Source: Centropus unirufus
Lineage: Eukaryota > Chordata > Aves > Cuculiformes > Centropidae
DNA length: 64,000 nt
NCBI GenBank assembly: GCA_013397695.1
Contig: VYZI01000083.1
Location: 186,001 to 250,000 of the forward strand
Reading direction: 5' to 3'
The translations under genes were made by a program, and so were the position numbers. This document shows, piece after piece, positions 12,347 to 24,140 of the stretch. Each line of letters starts with the position of its first letter. Position 1 is the stretch's first letter. The notes under the pieces are model-generated. The model ran no database searches and had not been told where the DNA came from. It worked only from the letters and a program-made list of their open reading frames with translations.

Positions 12347-14860
12347 CAGAGGTAAGAAGTTTTAGCCCCTTCTATAATACCACCTACAACTAGGATCGGA
12401 CCTGCTTAGAATTCAGGAAAGTCACCTATAAACATGTACACAATCCCACCTACTTTACAGAAATTCTGCATACAATCCCACCTACCTTCAATAAAATAAT
12501 AAAACAGCCCCAAGAGGGAAGAGAGTTGAAAAGTTAAAATGAGGATTGAAACCCTGCAAGCCAAATAAAGATCTAAGCACTTGAAGGAAGAAACCCTGAA
12601 GCTTGTGTCCAACATGGGAGGTAGCAGATCTTCAGTGACGATGGGCTACACAATAAACCTATCATTAAAGCCTTTGGCAGAACCATGAACAGCTGTATTT
12701 AAAGAAATCCTATAAAAAAGACTGAGCACCAACCCAATTCAGTACTCCTAAATACCATTTCTTCTCGAAGTAAGCTAACATAGCAGGAAGGTGGCACTCA
12801 GACAAATCTCTGGCACTTAACAGCACTTAGAGGAGCACACGATGCAGTCTTGGACGTCAGGCAAAGGCCAAGGGAAATGAACAATATATGAATATATATG
12901 AGTATATGCCAAGACGGACAGACAGACAAGTTCACGCAACACTGCATCCTCTATCTGCTTCTCCTCATAACTGTACCTTTCCACACTCAATTCAAGCCCC
13001 GCATTTCCCTCCCTGACACTGGAAATGGAACAAGGACTGTTTATGACAGAGTGGAATGTGTTTAAACACCCCAAACAGAATTAAATCTGAAGCATTTGAG
13101 AGCAGAGTCTCCAAGAAAGGTGTCTTTAAAATAAAACAGTCTTGTTATTTCCTTTGGTCTTTTCCATATTGTTCTTTAATCTTGCTCCGCGAGGGGGGTC
13201 TGAACAGTAGCAGAGATAAGCAGAGAGGAGATGAAAGACGGAAAGATGCAGCTTTGAAAAAGTAAAACCTGCTCCTTTTTGTCTGGCTCCCTGGCATCAC
13301 CTGCAGCAATATGGAAAAGCCATATGGAAATGGGCTCGGATGTGGGTTTTGCTGTAAGCTCGTGTTACAAAGAGTACATTTCCCCGTGGCACAGAATACA
13401 GACTGGCATCCTTCCTATCAGGGCCTAAGGACATTTGCCACTCGTGTTAACACATACCAGGCTATTTCAATTCACAAACCATCTTTAATTGAAACTTATG
13501 TTGCTCCTTTTGGGGCAGAAGGGAGGACAAACTCCTGAGTGGTTAAAAGCCAGGTAACTGCTGGACAACTTTTCATGCTCACAGAACTACTGGAGACAGT
13601 GAAATTCTGTGACAGGTTTTATAGAGGTCTGGCACCCATGATGCTAATCCCCTATCACCACAGATATCTCAAAGATACACATGGTTAATATTTTCTCCTG
13701 TCATCAAGTGTGCAGTGATAGTTTGAGACCAGAACTTTTTCTTCTTCTGCATAGAAAGAAATAACTTGCTTCCTAATGTAAAGTTAGTTCTCAAGAAATA
13801 AGACATAAACAAAGCATACTCAGTGCCCGAGGTGCATTGATAATGCAGCTTTCAAGCAGAACAAAACATCCCCAGCATGCTGGACTTCAGGAGTTCTGAC
13901 TGGCGACTGTACCTATCACTTTCCATCCCTGTTTACTGGACTTGGAGAGAACACACTAAACCATTTTCAGCAGGATAAGCAAATTCAGAATCAATTTGGT
14001 TTATTGATGCAAAGGAAAGAGGGGTTTCTGGTTGCAAAAAAAAACATACACCTCTGCTTGAAGCTTCTACTAATTTAGATTTCTTACTTAAAAGAAGCAA
14101 AACACTTTGAGTGGTCCCTGGTGACCAATTCCTGATGAGAATGGGGTTGGCATGGAACACTAAATGAGCGCAATGAAGGACACTCTTCCCTGGCACTGAT
14201 GTAGTGTGTTTTTATGGAGAAACCATACAGATTTTAGGGCCATTCTGTAGTCAATGATTTTAGAGCGCTGCAAAGACTTTGCAAGAGTTGCAGCACTGAA
14301 TTTTATCAGTTGTGTCAGTTTGATTGGGTTATATTCTAGCTTCAGAGATGCCAGCTATATAGTAATATTTTATTGCTCGTACCTCTGACAAAGACTGTGT
14401 TATCCAGCTCTGGAAATATACTTAGAGAGCTGTAAATAAAAAGCAAAATTCTGCAGAACTCAGATTCCAGGTGTGAATGGCAAGAGGGCACATTCACAAT
14501 AGAGCACTCATAGCATTTTGTGGCCCTTAATTAAGAGTTCCTGCTACTTTAGCAATTGAATAATGAAGAAGAGAGCTATAGCAGCTGTACCTTGGGTCAC
14601 AAGGGAGATCAGACAAAATCTCAGTGTATCATCTCCCCGTGTGTCAGTGCCCTGTCTGGGGGAACACTCTTTGTTGAGTAACTACAAAATACAGTCTCTT
14701 GCAAAATTAAGTGCAGAAGAAAAAGACTAATTCTGCTGGGCAGAAACTGCACACTGCACATCCTAGCACGTGTAAAGCACCAAGGTGGCACTTCTGAAGA
14801 GATGCACTAACTTGCATCCAGTGCCTCTCACTATTTCCTAGTACAAGGCTTATTTTGCAG
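12347..14860. other. Unique sequence, no gene recognised
   Basis: AT-rich DNA. A short tandem duplication (ACAATCCCACCTAC at 12440 and 12472) and an AT-dinucleotide-rich patch (about 12888-12908) are the only structures seen. Open frames are all under 90 codons without family signatures. Confidence 0.45.
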
Positions 14861-15067
14861 AATTGCTTACGTGCTCAGTATCGCAGATGACAGTACCAGC
14901 TCAGCTAATGGAGAGTTTACTTCGGCTGACACAGAGGAGAACTCCTCTGAGAGCAAAAGCTGCAAAGTCTGCACTTCTGTTGTGTTGAACCTGATCCAAC
15001 ATCCATTCCAGCTGATAGAAAGACTCCCGTTGACTTCAGTATGCATTCTATTAGGCCCTTGGTGCAG
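14861..15067 (+). other. Candidate exon (uncertain), S/T/E-rich open frame
   Basis: A good acceptor (CACTATTTCC...GGCTTATTTTGCAG|A) opens a 68-codon frame whose start is rich in Ser, Thr, Glu and Asp (IADDSTSSANGEFTSADTEE). It ends at a weak donor (TGCAG|GTAGCT) just before the in-frame stop. Both intron phases would be 2. No domain is recognised. Open frames this long are common here by chance and the donor is poor, so the call rests mainly on the acceptor and composition. Confidence 0.12.
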
Positions 15068-16091
15068 GTAGCTGCAGTGTCAGTGTTTGAAAGCTGAATT
15101 TCTTCAGTGCTTATGCTACATGGGTATTTCACAACTTAAGGAACATCCCTGTGAGCACTAGAAAAAGTTATTTTCCCTCCCTTTCAGTGCCCATTTTACA
15201 GTCCACCCCAAAACTTTCTCCCAGCCATTGAGCAACCTCCCTTGCTTTTGTTCTTTAAAAAAAAAAAGATAGAAATATCAGCTGCATTTTCTCAATACCA
15301 GACAGCTGCTTCAAAGCAATGATGGCTTTATTTTTACTAATATTTAGCGGTTCAGAAGTGGATTGTGTTGAGAGTTGAGAAGAACTGGCCATTTCACTTA
15401 GTGAATTACAAAATACTAGTTAGATCCTTCCTCCACTTGAGGCACGTCCCTGTATGACACAAGGCCGTGCGCTGCCTTGATCACAGACCATGAGAAGAGG
15501 TTTTCTCAAGGGACTTGGCTGAAAACTTCTCAGCTATTGCCTCATGCCAAATATTTTAAAACTTGATAAATGAAAAAGGCTTTAAAACTAGTTTCAAGAG
15601 TCTAATTACCCTCCCTCCCCCCAACTTGCTCCTAAAATTACTATTGCTTCTAAAATCCCCACGAGACATGTAGGAATGATTCCTTTTGTAACTGTGGTTT
15701 ATCTTATGTTTTGTCCTATTATTGCTGGGATTAAATATATTTGTTCACTGTAGGAAATCCTACACTCAACTCAACAGGAACTGAAAATGCTCAGGAGGAA
15801 AGGGGCTCGATATGTAAACAGGATTTGCCTTGCTTTCTGTTTCTTCTTCATTCCTAAGTGCCTCCATAATATGAGATGTCACGACTAATGTAAGAAATTT
15901 ACTTAATGATCTTATGCTGTGTTCTTTGTCTCTTCATTTGTCTCTTTCCCTCCATTGTTTATCAGGACAATGCCTACACTTGGTGACAGTGCTGTGCCCA
16001 AGGCTTACCAGGTTACAAGCCACTGAGCTCTGAAATCAAGCTGCATTCTATTACTCTAAGAGCATATTTTGGTTTATGGATTGTTCTTTTC

Positions 16092-16106
16092 TTTTTTTTT
16101 TTTTTT
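16092..16106. repeat. Poly-T tract (T15)
   Basis: Uninterrupted T15, preceded by TTCTTTTC. It could be the antisense of an old poly-A tail, but no retrocopy is recognisable upstream of it. Confidence 0.85.
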
Positions 16107-16715
16107 AAAACTTAAGATGGCATCATCAGGAGAATGACAGTTCCAGGAAGACTGTTTCAGGAGAATGAGGATTACATGAAAACAATCTATGTGAGGTGGT
16201 TCCTAGAGATCCAATCACTGTCATGGTAAAATTTCAATTTATGAGGCAGGTAAATACAGATGGCAACCGAGCTGCAAATTGACCTTGTAGGCTTGGGATA
16301 GATTTAGTCACTGCTGCCAAAAAAATTTTCAGGTACATCAGGTATTTGTACCCAGGGTCCTTCTTCTTGCCTAACTAACTTGTAATCACAACTGTCAGCT
16401 TCAGAACAGTTATACGACCCCGTGGAGTGTAATGTGAGTCAACCACCTGTATGTGAAATCTGTTAGACAACTGCAGCATGCTCAGTGGGAACAGATTGTG
16501 AGACAGCAGTGATGTATAAGAGGAGATGAAAGAACAGGTTAAGGGGTTCCTACAGTGGCTTTGCAGGTTTGGGGCTAGGTGTACACATATGATGTGCCAG
16601 CATGCCTTCTCACACACCTCAAAAGAGATCATTTGGACGCTGTGAAAATGTCAGCAGTAACAGAACCGGACACCTATCTCTTCCAGTCTCGGGGTATAAT
16701 AGTGATTGGACTACA

Positions 16716-16750
16716 CTTTAATAAGTGAGCAGCTTTAATAATGTGAGCAG
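16716..16750. repeat. Tandem duplication, 17-18 bp unit x2
   Basis: CTTTAATAAGTGAGCAG is followed immediately by CTTTAATAATGTGAGCAG. The two units differ by a single inserted T. It looks like a recent local slippage duplication. Confidence 0.85.
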
Positions 16751-17148
16751 CTCTCCCCACCCTGCTCTACCCATTACCCTCAGCACTCAGCCTATGCCAA
16801 TTATTCATCTGTAAATAGTTCCAATTGCATAAAGAGGTTTTGCAAACCACTAACTTGTGTCTAGTACAAGCAAGGTTGATTTATTGCTCCTGCTCTCCCA
16901 CCTATACTTGTTGTAAGCTTTCAGTAGTCCAAAAGGAATCTGTTGGTACTGTTGAGGGCTTCATGTAAAGCTGAACCCTTAGGCAATGAGAGGTCACTTG
17001 GCAGGCTCTCACTGAGTTATCAGTTACATTTTTTTTCCATATAAGTCTAATTTTACTTCCAACTTCTATTTTTCCTTATAATTCCTTATTGCTGAGGTGG
17101 GCACTTACAGAGTAAAGCAGTGCTGCTATTAAAATAATCAATACTTAC

Positions 17149-17199
17149 ATCGCACAATACTTTGACTGCTTCATTCTGTTTGCATCCTGTGCCCTTCAT
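17149..17199 (-). other. Candidate exon, 51 bp, strong donor
   Basis: On the minus strand the acceptor is ATTTCTCACAG|ATGAAG and the donor GCGAT|GTAAGTATTG, a full GTAAGT. Only the frame starting with ATG is open throughout (17 codons, MKGTGCKQNEAVKVLCD). That frame stays open past the donor for another 20 codons. A second GTAAGT (GT at 17107-17106) lies 3' on the minus strand and could act as an alternative donor. If it were joined to the exon at 17590-17715 in that exon's only open frame, translation would stop after about nine codons. No protein family is recognised. Confidence 0.18.
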
Positions 17200-17589
17200 C
17201 TGTGAGAAATAGTGATCAATTATGAAAATCTGCCAGGTTTGTTATTACATGAGATCATTTATTCTTTTTGGTAGAAGAAAGCAAAGTCAGCAAGCCACAA
17301 GCATATCAAGTCAGCTACAGTTTCAACGCTGCAGTTACAGCCTGTGAGAAAGACAAGTAATTGCCTTTACTCTCCACACAGAGCTTAAGAACAAAGGGAC
17401 AGCTTTCTTCAACCTGACTGCTAAGGAAATGCAACCAAGAATTACAACATGAAAATCTCTGAAAACCTTTTCCTAATAGCGTTTTTGCCTAAAGGTTTTC
17501 CCCTAAAGGCCTCCCCCTCCATCAGAAACATATTAACCAAAACAGCACTTATGAGGTCCTTTCTAAACTAGATGAAGAGAATTACTTAC

Positions 17590-17715
17590 TTTCCACTGCT
17601 GGCTCAGCTCCAGTTCTTCGGGATTTACGATTAGGGTGTGCGGCTGTGGACTCCTCTTTCTTCTCTAAGCCAACTTCAACCTGAATTTCCCCAGGCCAGC
17701 AGATGCCCAAGTGCC
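17590..17715 (-). other. Candidate coding exon, 126 bp, phase 1-1
   Basis: The minus-strand acceptor (CATGCTTTGTTTTGACCTGTTACAG|GG) and donor (GTGGAAA|GTAAGTAATT) are both close to consensus. One frame only is open across the whole 126 bases; the other two have early stops. It encodes a hydrophilic peptide that includes PGEIQVEVGLEKKEEST and a basic NRKSRR segment. Both boundaries are phase 1, so the exon could be skipped or included without changing frame, as alternative cassette exons often are. No gene is recognised. It is one of the better exon candidates in the window but still unsupported by homology. Confidence 0.25.
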
Positions 17716-18997
17716 CTGTAACAGGTCAAAACAAAGCATGAGCAGAATATTCCAGATCTCTGAGAGTTTGTCAGTAGTGTAGCTAAGCTGTAGTGCTGTA
17801 ACAGAATAGGCTGGGCACGATACCACTCAACTTGCAAACACGTTCAGTCCCTGACCTACAAGACTGGTTCCATCCATGCATATGCTTTGTCCAGGCACGG
17901 GTAAGGTCAAAGACACCTTTTGTCTCTTAAGGTTTTATGTTTTCGCTTTTCTTCACAGGAAGAACAGTCAAATGCAAGTAGAATTTCTTACAGTGATTTT
18001 TTTTGTGAATGCTTTGAAGGGGAATTTCTGAATATTTAGACTTCTCACAATGGGAATTGTAGTATTTGTAGGTGCTGCCAAGGAAGGATCTGGTATTACT
18101 AAACTACTCAAAACCAAAGGGGAACGTACTGCAGAGTGCGGGAGAGATGCCATAACCACAATTCCTCTGTGCAGCTACAGGTACAGTGCAAACACAGCTC
18201 ATTCAAGGTATTCCCTGTCCTCGGCAAATGTTGCATCCAGCTTTGGAAAGGACTACCTTGAGGGTAAGAAAGTTTTTCCTTCCACACTTCCATTTGGCAG
18301 TGAATTAAGGAGCCAATTAGTGTAAACAGCTGAGGTCTGGATCTTAAATAAGCCTAAGCACCTATTATCTGTTGCACTTAGGAGGTACTACACAAACCGT
18401 GCTGCAAGAGGCACAGCTCTATGCTTGAACCCTCTCTTGCTCTACTTAGAGGAAACCCAGGCACCTGGAGACCAGTTCACATTCAGCTCTTACCAGCTGC
18501 AAGAATAGATACTTGGGAATGTAAAAAGGAACTTGACCCCAGGTACCAAAACCAATAATGTTTAAGCTACTTGGATCTTTTAAATCCTATAGTAGCTTAA
18601 GGTTTAACGTCTTGAACCAAATGGCTTCCAGCAAGATGCATCAGGTGCTAATCAGCTGCTTGGAGGTGTACAGAACACCCCCATCACGCTGAGGGTATCA
18701 GCTCCTAGACTAAAGAACCATGCTTAAAACAGGCTTTTCTCTGGCATCCTGTTTCATGGGACTCAAGGCAGAAACTAGGTTTTAAACCACACAAACCTAT
18801 TTCTCCTTCTAGCTCAGCGTGGTCCTGGGCAGAACTATACAGTGGAGTCCAAGCTGTTTCCAGGGCCAAATCTTCTTCTCAGGACAGAGAATGCAGGAGT
18901 GGAGATTCCCAGACCTAGTGGTGAGATTGCATTTAAAGCTGGAATTCTTTGTTTCTTGTTAATCTCCCATATATCTCCTGTACAGCTTTCTTTTAAA

Positions 18998-19028
18998 ATG
19001 CAAATGATATTAAAATATGCATTTGCAT
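18998..19028. promoter_or_regulatory. Inverted pair of POU octamers
   Basis: ATGCAAAT (18998-19005) and its exact reverse complement ATTTGCAT (19021-19028) are separated by 15 AT-rich bases. ATGCAAAT is the established binding octamer of Oct/POU factors, and paired sites occur in enhancers. Both sites are perfect. The function is inferred from sequence only. Confidence 0.25.
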
Positions 19029-22000
19029 ACACCAGAGCTTGCATCTTCCTCTGAATGTTGCCCAATGTCATCTGTGTTACTGTGCCTGTCCTGACTCTGC
19101 TGATATCTTACACAAGCAATGACAAGAGGCAGAGAAACAATTTAGAAGGAAAGAAATGTAATTCTAAATGTGTTAATCTTATCTATATTTGTAATTCCAG
19201 TCAGGGATCCTATCTGTTTGTAAATTTCAAAGCAAAAAATCTCCACTCTTGGTAAGTTGGGATGGATATGCTCATCATTTTCTTGCTGCATAAAAATTAG
19301 ACACATAGCAGGGAAATGCGAACTGATTAAAAGAGTCTCTCCAGTAAAATAAAAGAAGATAAGGCTTGTTAGAAACTTGGTTGCTGCCTCTTGACAGAGG
19401 TAACAATGTAAGGTGCATTGAGATGCTTATGAGATTCCTACCGACTACTCTGAGAACTTTAAGAAGTGGTTATATGCTGAAAAGTGACTCTGAATAAATA
19501 GCATTGTGAGGCTTCAAATTTATTTTCTCTCAAAGTCTCATCGAATAAATTTGCCTGCTTTCCAGGTAAAGATACATTTTCTCTTGCTGACAGCCCTGCA
19601 AACTCTGAAAGTCACTGCTGTGTTCTCCTTGACTTATGCATTTCATCACTTCTTCTGAAGTGGTGTCTTAGTTAAAACCCTATTGTTGATGTAAGAGAGG
19701 AAAAATCATCCCAGCTCCTTCCCTGTGGCTCCACTGATTCTACAGAACTAACAAGAATCAAAAGACCCTGGAGGCTGTTTTTGTCAACTAAAAGGAAAAA
19801 AGCACATAGGGAACAGATCTAATGAGTGTGAAGGGATCATTGTACATGGCTCCATTTGTGACCAGAAGGAGAGAAAGTACACAGGGACAGGCCGGTGCCT
19901 GCAATGACTTGTAGGCTTTCTGAACCCCAAAAAATCCTCTCACGCTCTTTGGCAGCCTACCTTCCAGTATAAGGTTGTTTACGCAAAAATTAATAAATGC
20001 CCTCAAAAGTAAACAACCCTTGACCATGATCCACTTCAAGGTACCCTCTTCATTACCCACACTATCACTGTGATTGGCTCACTAGTAAATCGAGAGGGCA
20101 GCAAATTCCGATGTGGCCCGAACTCAGCTGTGTTCCACCACCAGCAGATGAAGGCAGCCCATGAATCTTGTTTGGTTCCTCTGCTAGGAGAGTGGAGCTG
20201 GCAGTTGCATTAGAACCAGCCAGGACAGCTAAGCTGCTCCAGACAGGAAGTGTACAGCCAGGGATTACCTGTTGGGTTGTTTGAGGTCTCCTCTCATGGT
20301 GACACCAATGTGTTTAGTGGGTATGAAGAGCTAAGGCGAGAGCCTCACTGCTCTGCTCACCCAGATTCCTCCACAGAGACAAATGCTTACAACTCTGATA
20401 GCTGGAGTAACCTTGAGCTGTGAAGTAAACCTTCAGACACTTTTGCTACTGCTCTAAAGTCTTCCCTGACTCCAGTGGAATTTCTCTCTCTGGAAAACCT
20501 CTCACTTCAGCCACATCTGGCCTCATGATGTACTAGGAAACTATGCAACCTGCAGTACATTTTACCCATGTACCTTCAGAAATAAATCCTGTAACAGGCC
20601 CTGAATATGAAAAACAACTAGTGCACAGCCTCAGATTACTATAAAGCTATAACCATAGCTAAGGGCCGACACAAATCACTCTGAGATTTGATTTCTCTGA
20701 ATCATAAAGATTCACCATAAAAACCTTGTTATGAGGATCGTTAAAAAAATGAGCTTCAGAGCATGAAATGTTAGAGACGTTTGCAATCTTTTAGAAAAAT
20801 TGTGTCTTGTTGAAGATCAGACCTTAAATCATCCTTCCCAAGTCGGCTGAATGCTAACTTCTAGCAGACAGGTCAAGGAGATGTGCAAAAATGTTGGCAG
20901 AGCACGTTTCCCAAGTGTCATGTAACACACCCAGTACTGGGATGCCATGGTCTGTTCTTCTCAGACAAGGATCCCATTTTGAAAGCCTATAATTTCTAAA
21001 GATGAAGATAAATGCCTATTGACAGATTTGACAAAATGATTATCTCCTGTCAAAATCCTTTAAATCTTGAAGTATCTCAGCTGTTGAAAATTCTAGGAGG
21101 TACCACAAATGACAAGTGCCCAAATGCCTTGAGAAGTCTAATGAAACGTGCCTTCGAGTGGCTGGCAAAAGAACATCTCAATCAGACCCCCTGCACATTC
21201 CAAGCATCAAATAAATAGATCATAACATTTAATAGGGTTCATAACATTGTTCTGATGCTGATGCTGATCCTTTTGTTGGCATAGGTCACATTGTGTTATC
21301 AAAGCTCATTGCAATATACAGCCATAAAACCATCATGAGGTAGAAATCATGCCCAATATAAATATGGAAGAACCATGGTACCACTTCTTTTTTGTAAACA
21401 GCTGAGATGCCGTGATTCAGTCAATCTTGGGGGTTTCAGGATTTGGACTAAGAAATGAGCAAGGAGTTCTTTGCTAGATTTCATCAGCATCTTCCCAGCA
21501 GCCTTTTCCAGAGGTGCACATCAGCTTCTGCATAAGCACTGGATGAAGGCACCTGTGAGTGATTCACATGGGCTCGGTTTGAGCCCTGGGTTTTTCCATC
21601 AGACTAAATAGCATGATTAATACATGGTTTGAAGAAAGCGTATTTGCCTACTAGTCTGAGCTCAAAACTTTCAGGGAGGTTAGAGAACTTTTCAGAACTA
21701 TTATTATGAGTTTGGAGATAATTCAATTAAAATCCAGTAATTCACTCTATTCTGTCTCAAGAGCTTTCAGAGGAAGCTTTATCTAGTATTACCTAGTAAA
21801 ACCCCGTAATAGTTGGAAGCATTATCTAGTAAAACCCCTCTGATGGGCCTTTTTTATCTACAAATATCCAGAATTCTATGTAATGAAATAATTTCATTGT
21901 CCTATTTCCTAGATGGGAGAAGTGAAGCACAGGAAAACAAGATGATGCAGGAAATCCAGAATCCAACCTCTAAGCATCCCACAGGTGGTAACTTCATCCA

Positions 22001-23191
22001 CTAATCCCCGTGATGTGCTTCCCAGCAGCCCTCCATCAAATGAGGATGTTTTTGATGCCTGGCTGGCACTGAACACCATTTAAACACCAACAAAACCATG
22101 ATTTTAGAGGTCTCAGTTTCAAAGAAAATTAATATTCCTGACAATTTCTTTGACTTAAAATTGCAACTAGCAAGTAAGTTGTTAAATCAGGCTTAATGAG
22201 TTACCCGCATACTGAAAGAGGGACATAATTTTCAGCACCCACTCTAGCAAACTGCTAATAACCTGGCTACTAATATATATTTTTTCTCTGTCAGGGGGAC
22301 AGTAGTTATTTTGTGCCTACTTTCATCGAGAGGGCAGCTCTGGATCCACATTCCCTCAATGTCTGGAACTGTTTGCAGCAAGAATTTGTTTTAGACATAG
22401 GGAAAGAAACGAGACATAGTAATTTTCTTTCAGTTTTGATTTGTAAATCACCCTGGATGTTGGAAAGCCTTTGAATATTTAATACAAATTATAATTATTT
22501 ACATTTCCCCTTCTTTGAGGCAGATCTCATGAACCAGGCAGGCTAAGAGGTGACACTCTAATCTGTTCATGCCCTTCCACAACAACACTGCCTTGAGCTT
22601 ATAATGCCATGCTAATTCGGTTTCATTCTACTGACCTGTTGCTAAACCAAGTGTGTTAAACACCCTGAGAAACTTAGAGTTTCTTTCTGCCATTGCAAAA
22701 CTGCCTCTTTTCACAGACACATGGTCACTTCTCTGGTTCAGACCTGGCCCTGTCTCTCTGAACTATCCATTTGTTGTTCAATTTTCCAGCTGGAATCTTT
22801 TCCACACATTCTGAAGTAACACTAGAGGGCAATAGCGCATGAGATATTCAGAATATCTGATCCTGAGAATATTTGAGATAGGTGGTTTTCAATTGTTAAG
22901 TTAGGCAAAAGTCCATAATTTGCCTCATGTGTTCACTTTACTTTGGAAAGGCCTTGGGCTGGGATAGGAAAAAGGGAAGAAAAAGCCTCACACAGCAGAC
23001 TGGAAATGAAAAAATCACTTGCCTGCTTTCAAGTTGCTGTGACATTCTTAAGAGAAATTAAGAAACACCTTTGGAAAGGACATCTGCATATAGGGAAAGG
23101 GGTTTCTCTTCCAAACAAAACTTAAAGGGACATTTTAGGATCCCTGAATTCCTTTTGTATTTTGGTGAGGCTCTGACAGGGCAAAACATTT

Positions 23192-23267
23192 AGAGGGGGA
23201 AGGACAGAAGAGGAAAAAGGGAAAAGAAGCAAAAGAAAGGGGGACAAAGAAGAGAAAAATGGAAAAG
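23192..23267. repeat. Purine-rich low-complexity tract
   Basis: About 76 bases of nearly uninterrupted A/G (GAGGGGGAAGG... to ...GAGAAAAATGG) with only a few pyrimidines. It is low-complexity DNA and may have triplex-forming potential. Confidence 0.75.
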
Positions 23268-23322
23268 TTTATGTAGAATTAAAACAATTTTCTCTTCATT
23301 AAAGCCTAAAGTTTGTACCTAC

Positions 23323-23369
23323 CCTTATGTCCAGCTTCTCTGCAACCTTTATCTTTAAAGCCAGGTGAT
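23323..23369 (-). other. Candidate small exon, 47 bp
   Basis: On the minus strand the acceptor (CTTGCCAAACTCCATCAGTTTACAG|A) is good and the donor (ATAAGG|GTAGGTAC) is moderate. In phase 2 entry and phase 1 exit it reads SPGFKDKGCREAGHK. Those phases would join in frame with the candidate exon at 24068-24140 upstream and the one at 17590-17715 downstream. Phase agreement alone is weak evidence. Confidence 0.13.
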
Positions 23370-24067
23370 CTGTAAACTGATGGAGTTTGGCAAGTGAAGG
23401 GAGGGCTTGGTGTAGTTCTCTTTGCTCAATAATCTATTTTATCATCCTTTCATTGAGGGTCTTGGGCCATCTATTATTTTCAACAATGCTTACTCAGATT
23501 TCTATTGGTAAAGGACATTGTCTAAAGCTTCAACATTGTGTGGTGCTGGAAAACAAACCAAAAATCTTTGCATCTTACTGCTCTTGAGTTGCAATAAATT
23601 CAAGGTACCTGGATGGCTCTTTGTCTTGAAAAAGGTGATTAACACCTTCTGGGTTCTTTCAGACATCATGAGGTGGCTTTGCTTTTAGGAACATCAAGTG
23701 CAAAATTAATGATTCAGGATTCAGGCTAAAAGAAAGAGATACAAGCGTGAAGTGAACCTTTAATAGTCTGTGAGAGGGAGTGCCTTGCTTAGAGGAGTTT
23801 TTATAGCACTGTACTTCCTGCTACTTCAATAATAATAACAGTAATAATACCTACCTCTTCTATTTCACTTCCCATCAGCAGAACTCAAGTAATTATTTTA
23901 ATTTCTTACCTTAAAGCAAGTGTTACCAGAGAAAGAAATGTGATAATGTGGTATGTGTTTTACATCTGTGCTTTTAAGCAATGAGGCAGGACCAGTTTTG
24001 CCTCCTGTACTGAGGCAGGATGCAGGGAAGGACCAAAGAGCAGTAAAACCCTTTTTTGAGCACTCAC

Positions 24068-24140
24068 GTCTTGAGACATCTCACTATCATTTCCTTAAGG
24101 GTGAGGATCGTGTCAGGGCCATGCAGGATGTCTGGCCTCT
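24068..24140 (-). other. Candidate coding exon, 73 bp, strong acceptor
   Basis: The minus strand shows a long pyrimidine tract and acceptor (CATATTCTTTTTCTATTCAG|AG) and a good donor (CAAGAC|GTGAGTGC). Only one of the three frames is open (phase 1 in, phase 2 out), encoding 23 residues that include GPDTILTLKEMIVRCLK. No family is recognised. It would feed in frame into the 23323-23369 candidate. Confidence 0.22.

Larger units (their letters stand above)
15068..17148. other. Unique sequence with poly-T tract, no gene recognised
   Basis: No repeat family or gene is recognised. It contains a T15 tract (16092-16106) and a small perfect tandem duplication (16716-16750). Confidence 0.45.
17716..23322. 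other. Unique sequence, no gene recognised
   Basis: About 5.6 kb without recognisable repeats. A possible 51-base plus-strand micro-exon (19201-19251) lies between a fair acceptor (TTGTAATTCCAG) and a strong donor (CTTG|GTAAGTTGG) but is too short to judge. A plus-strand pattern at 22105-22155 is similar. Small structures include a paired octamer motif (18998-19028), (CTGATG)3 at about 21251-21268, and a 33-base-spaced duplication of CTAGTAAAACCCC (21793 and 21826). Confidence 0.4.

Noticed and set aside
19201..19251. Plus-strand 51-bp micro-exon pattern
   Set aside because: Two frames are open and it has no partner; too short to separate from chance.
22105..22155. Plus-strand exon-like pattern ending CTAGCAA|GTAAGTTG
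   Set aside because: It looks as protein-like as several minus-strand candidates but has no partner exon. I kept it as an example of the chance background rather than a feature.
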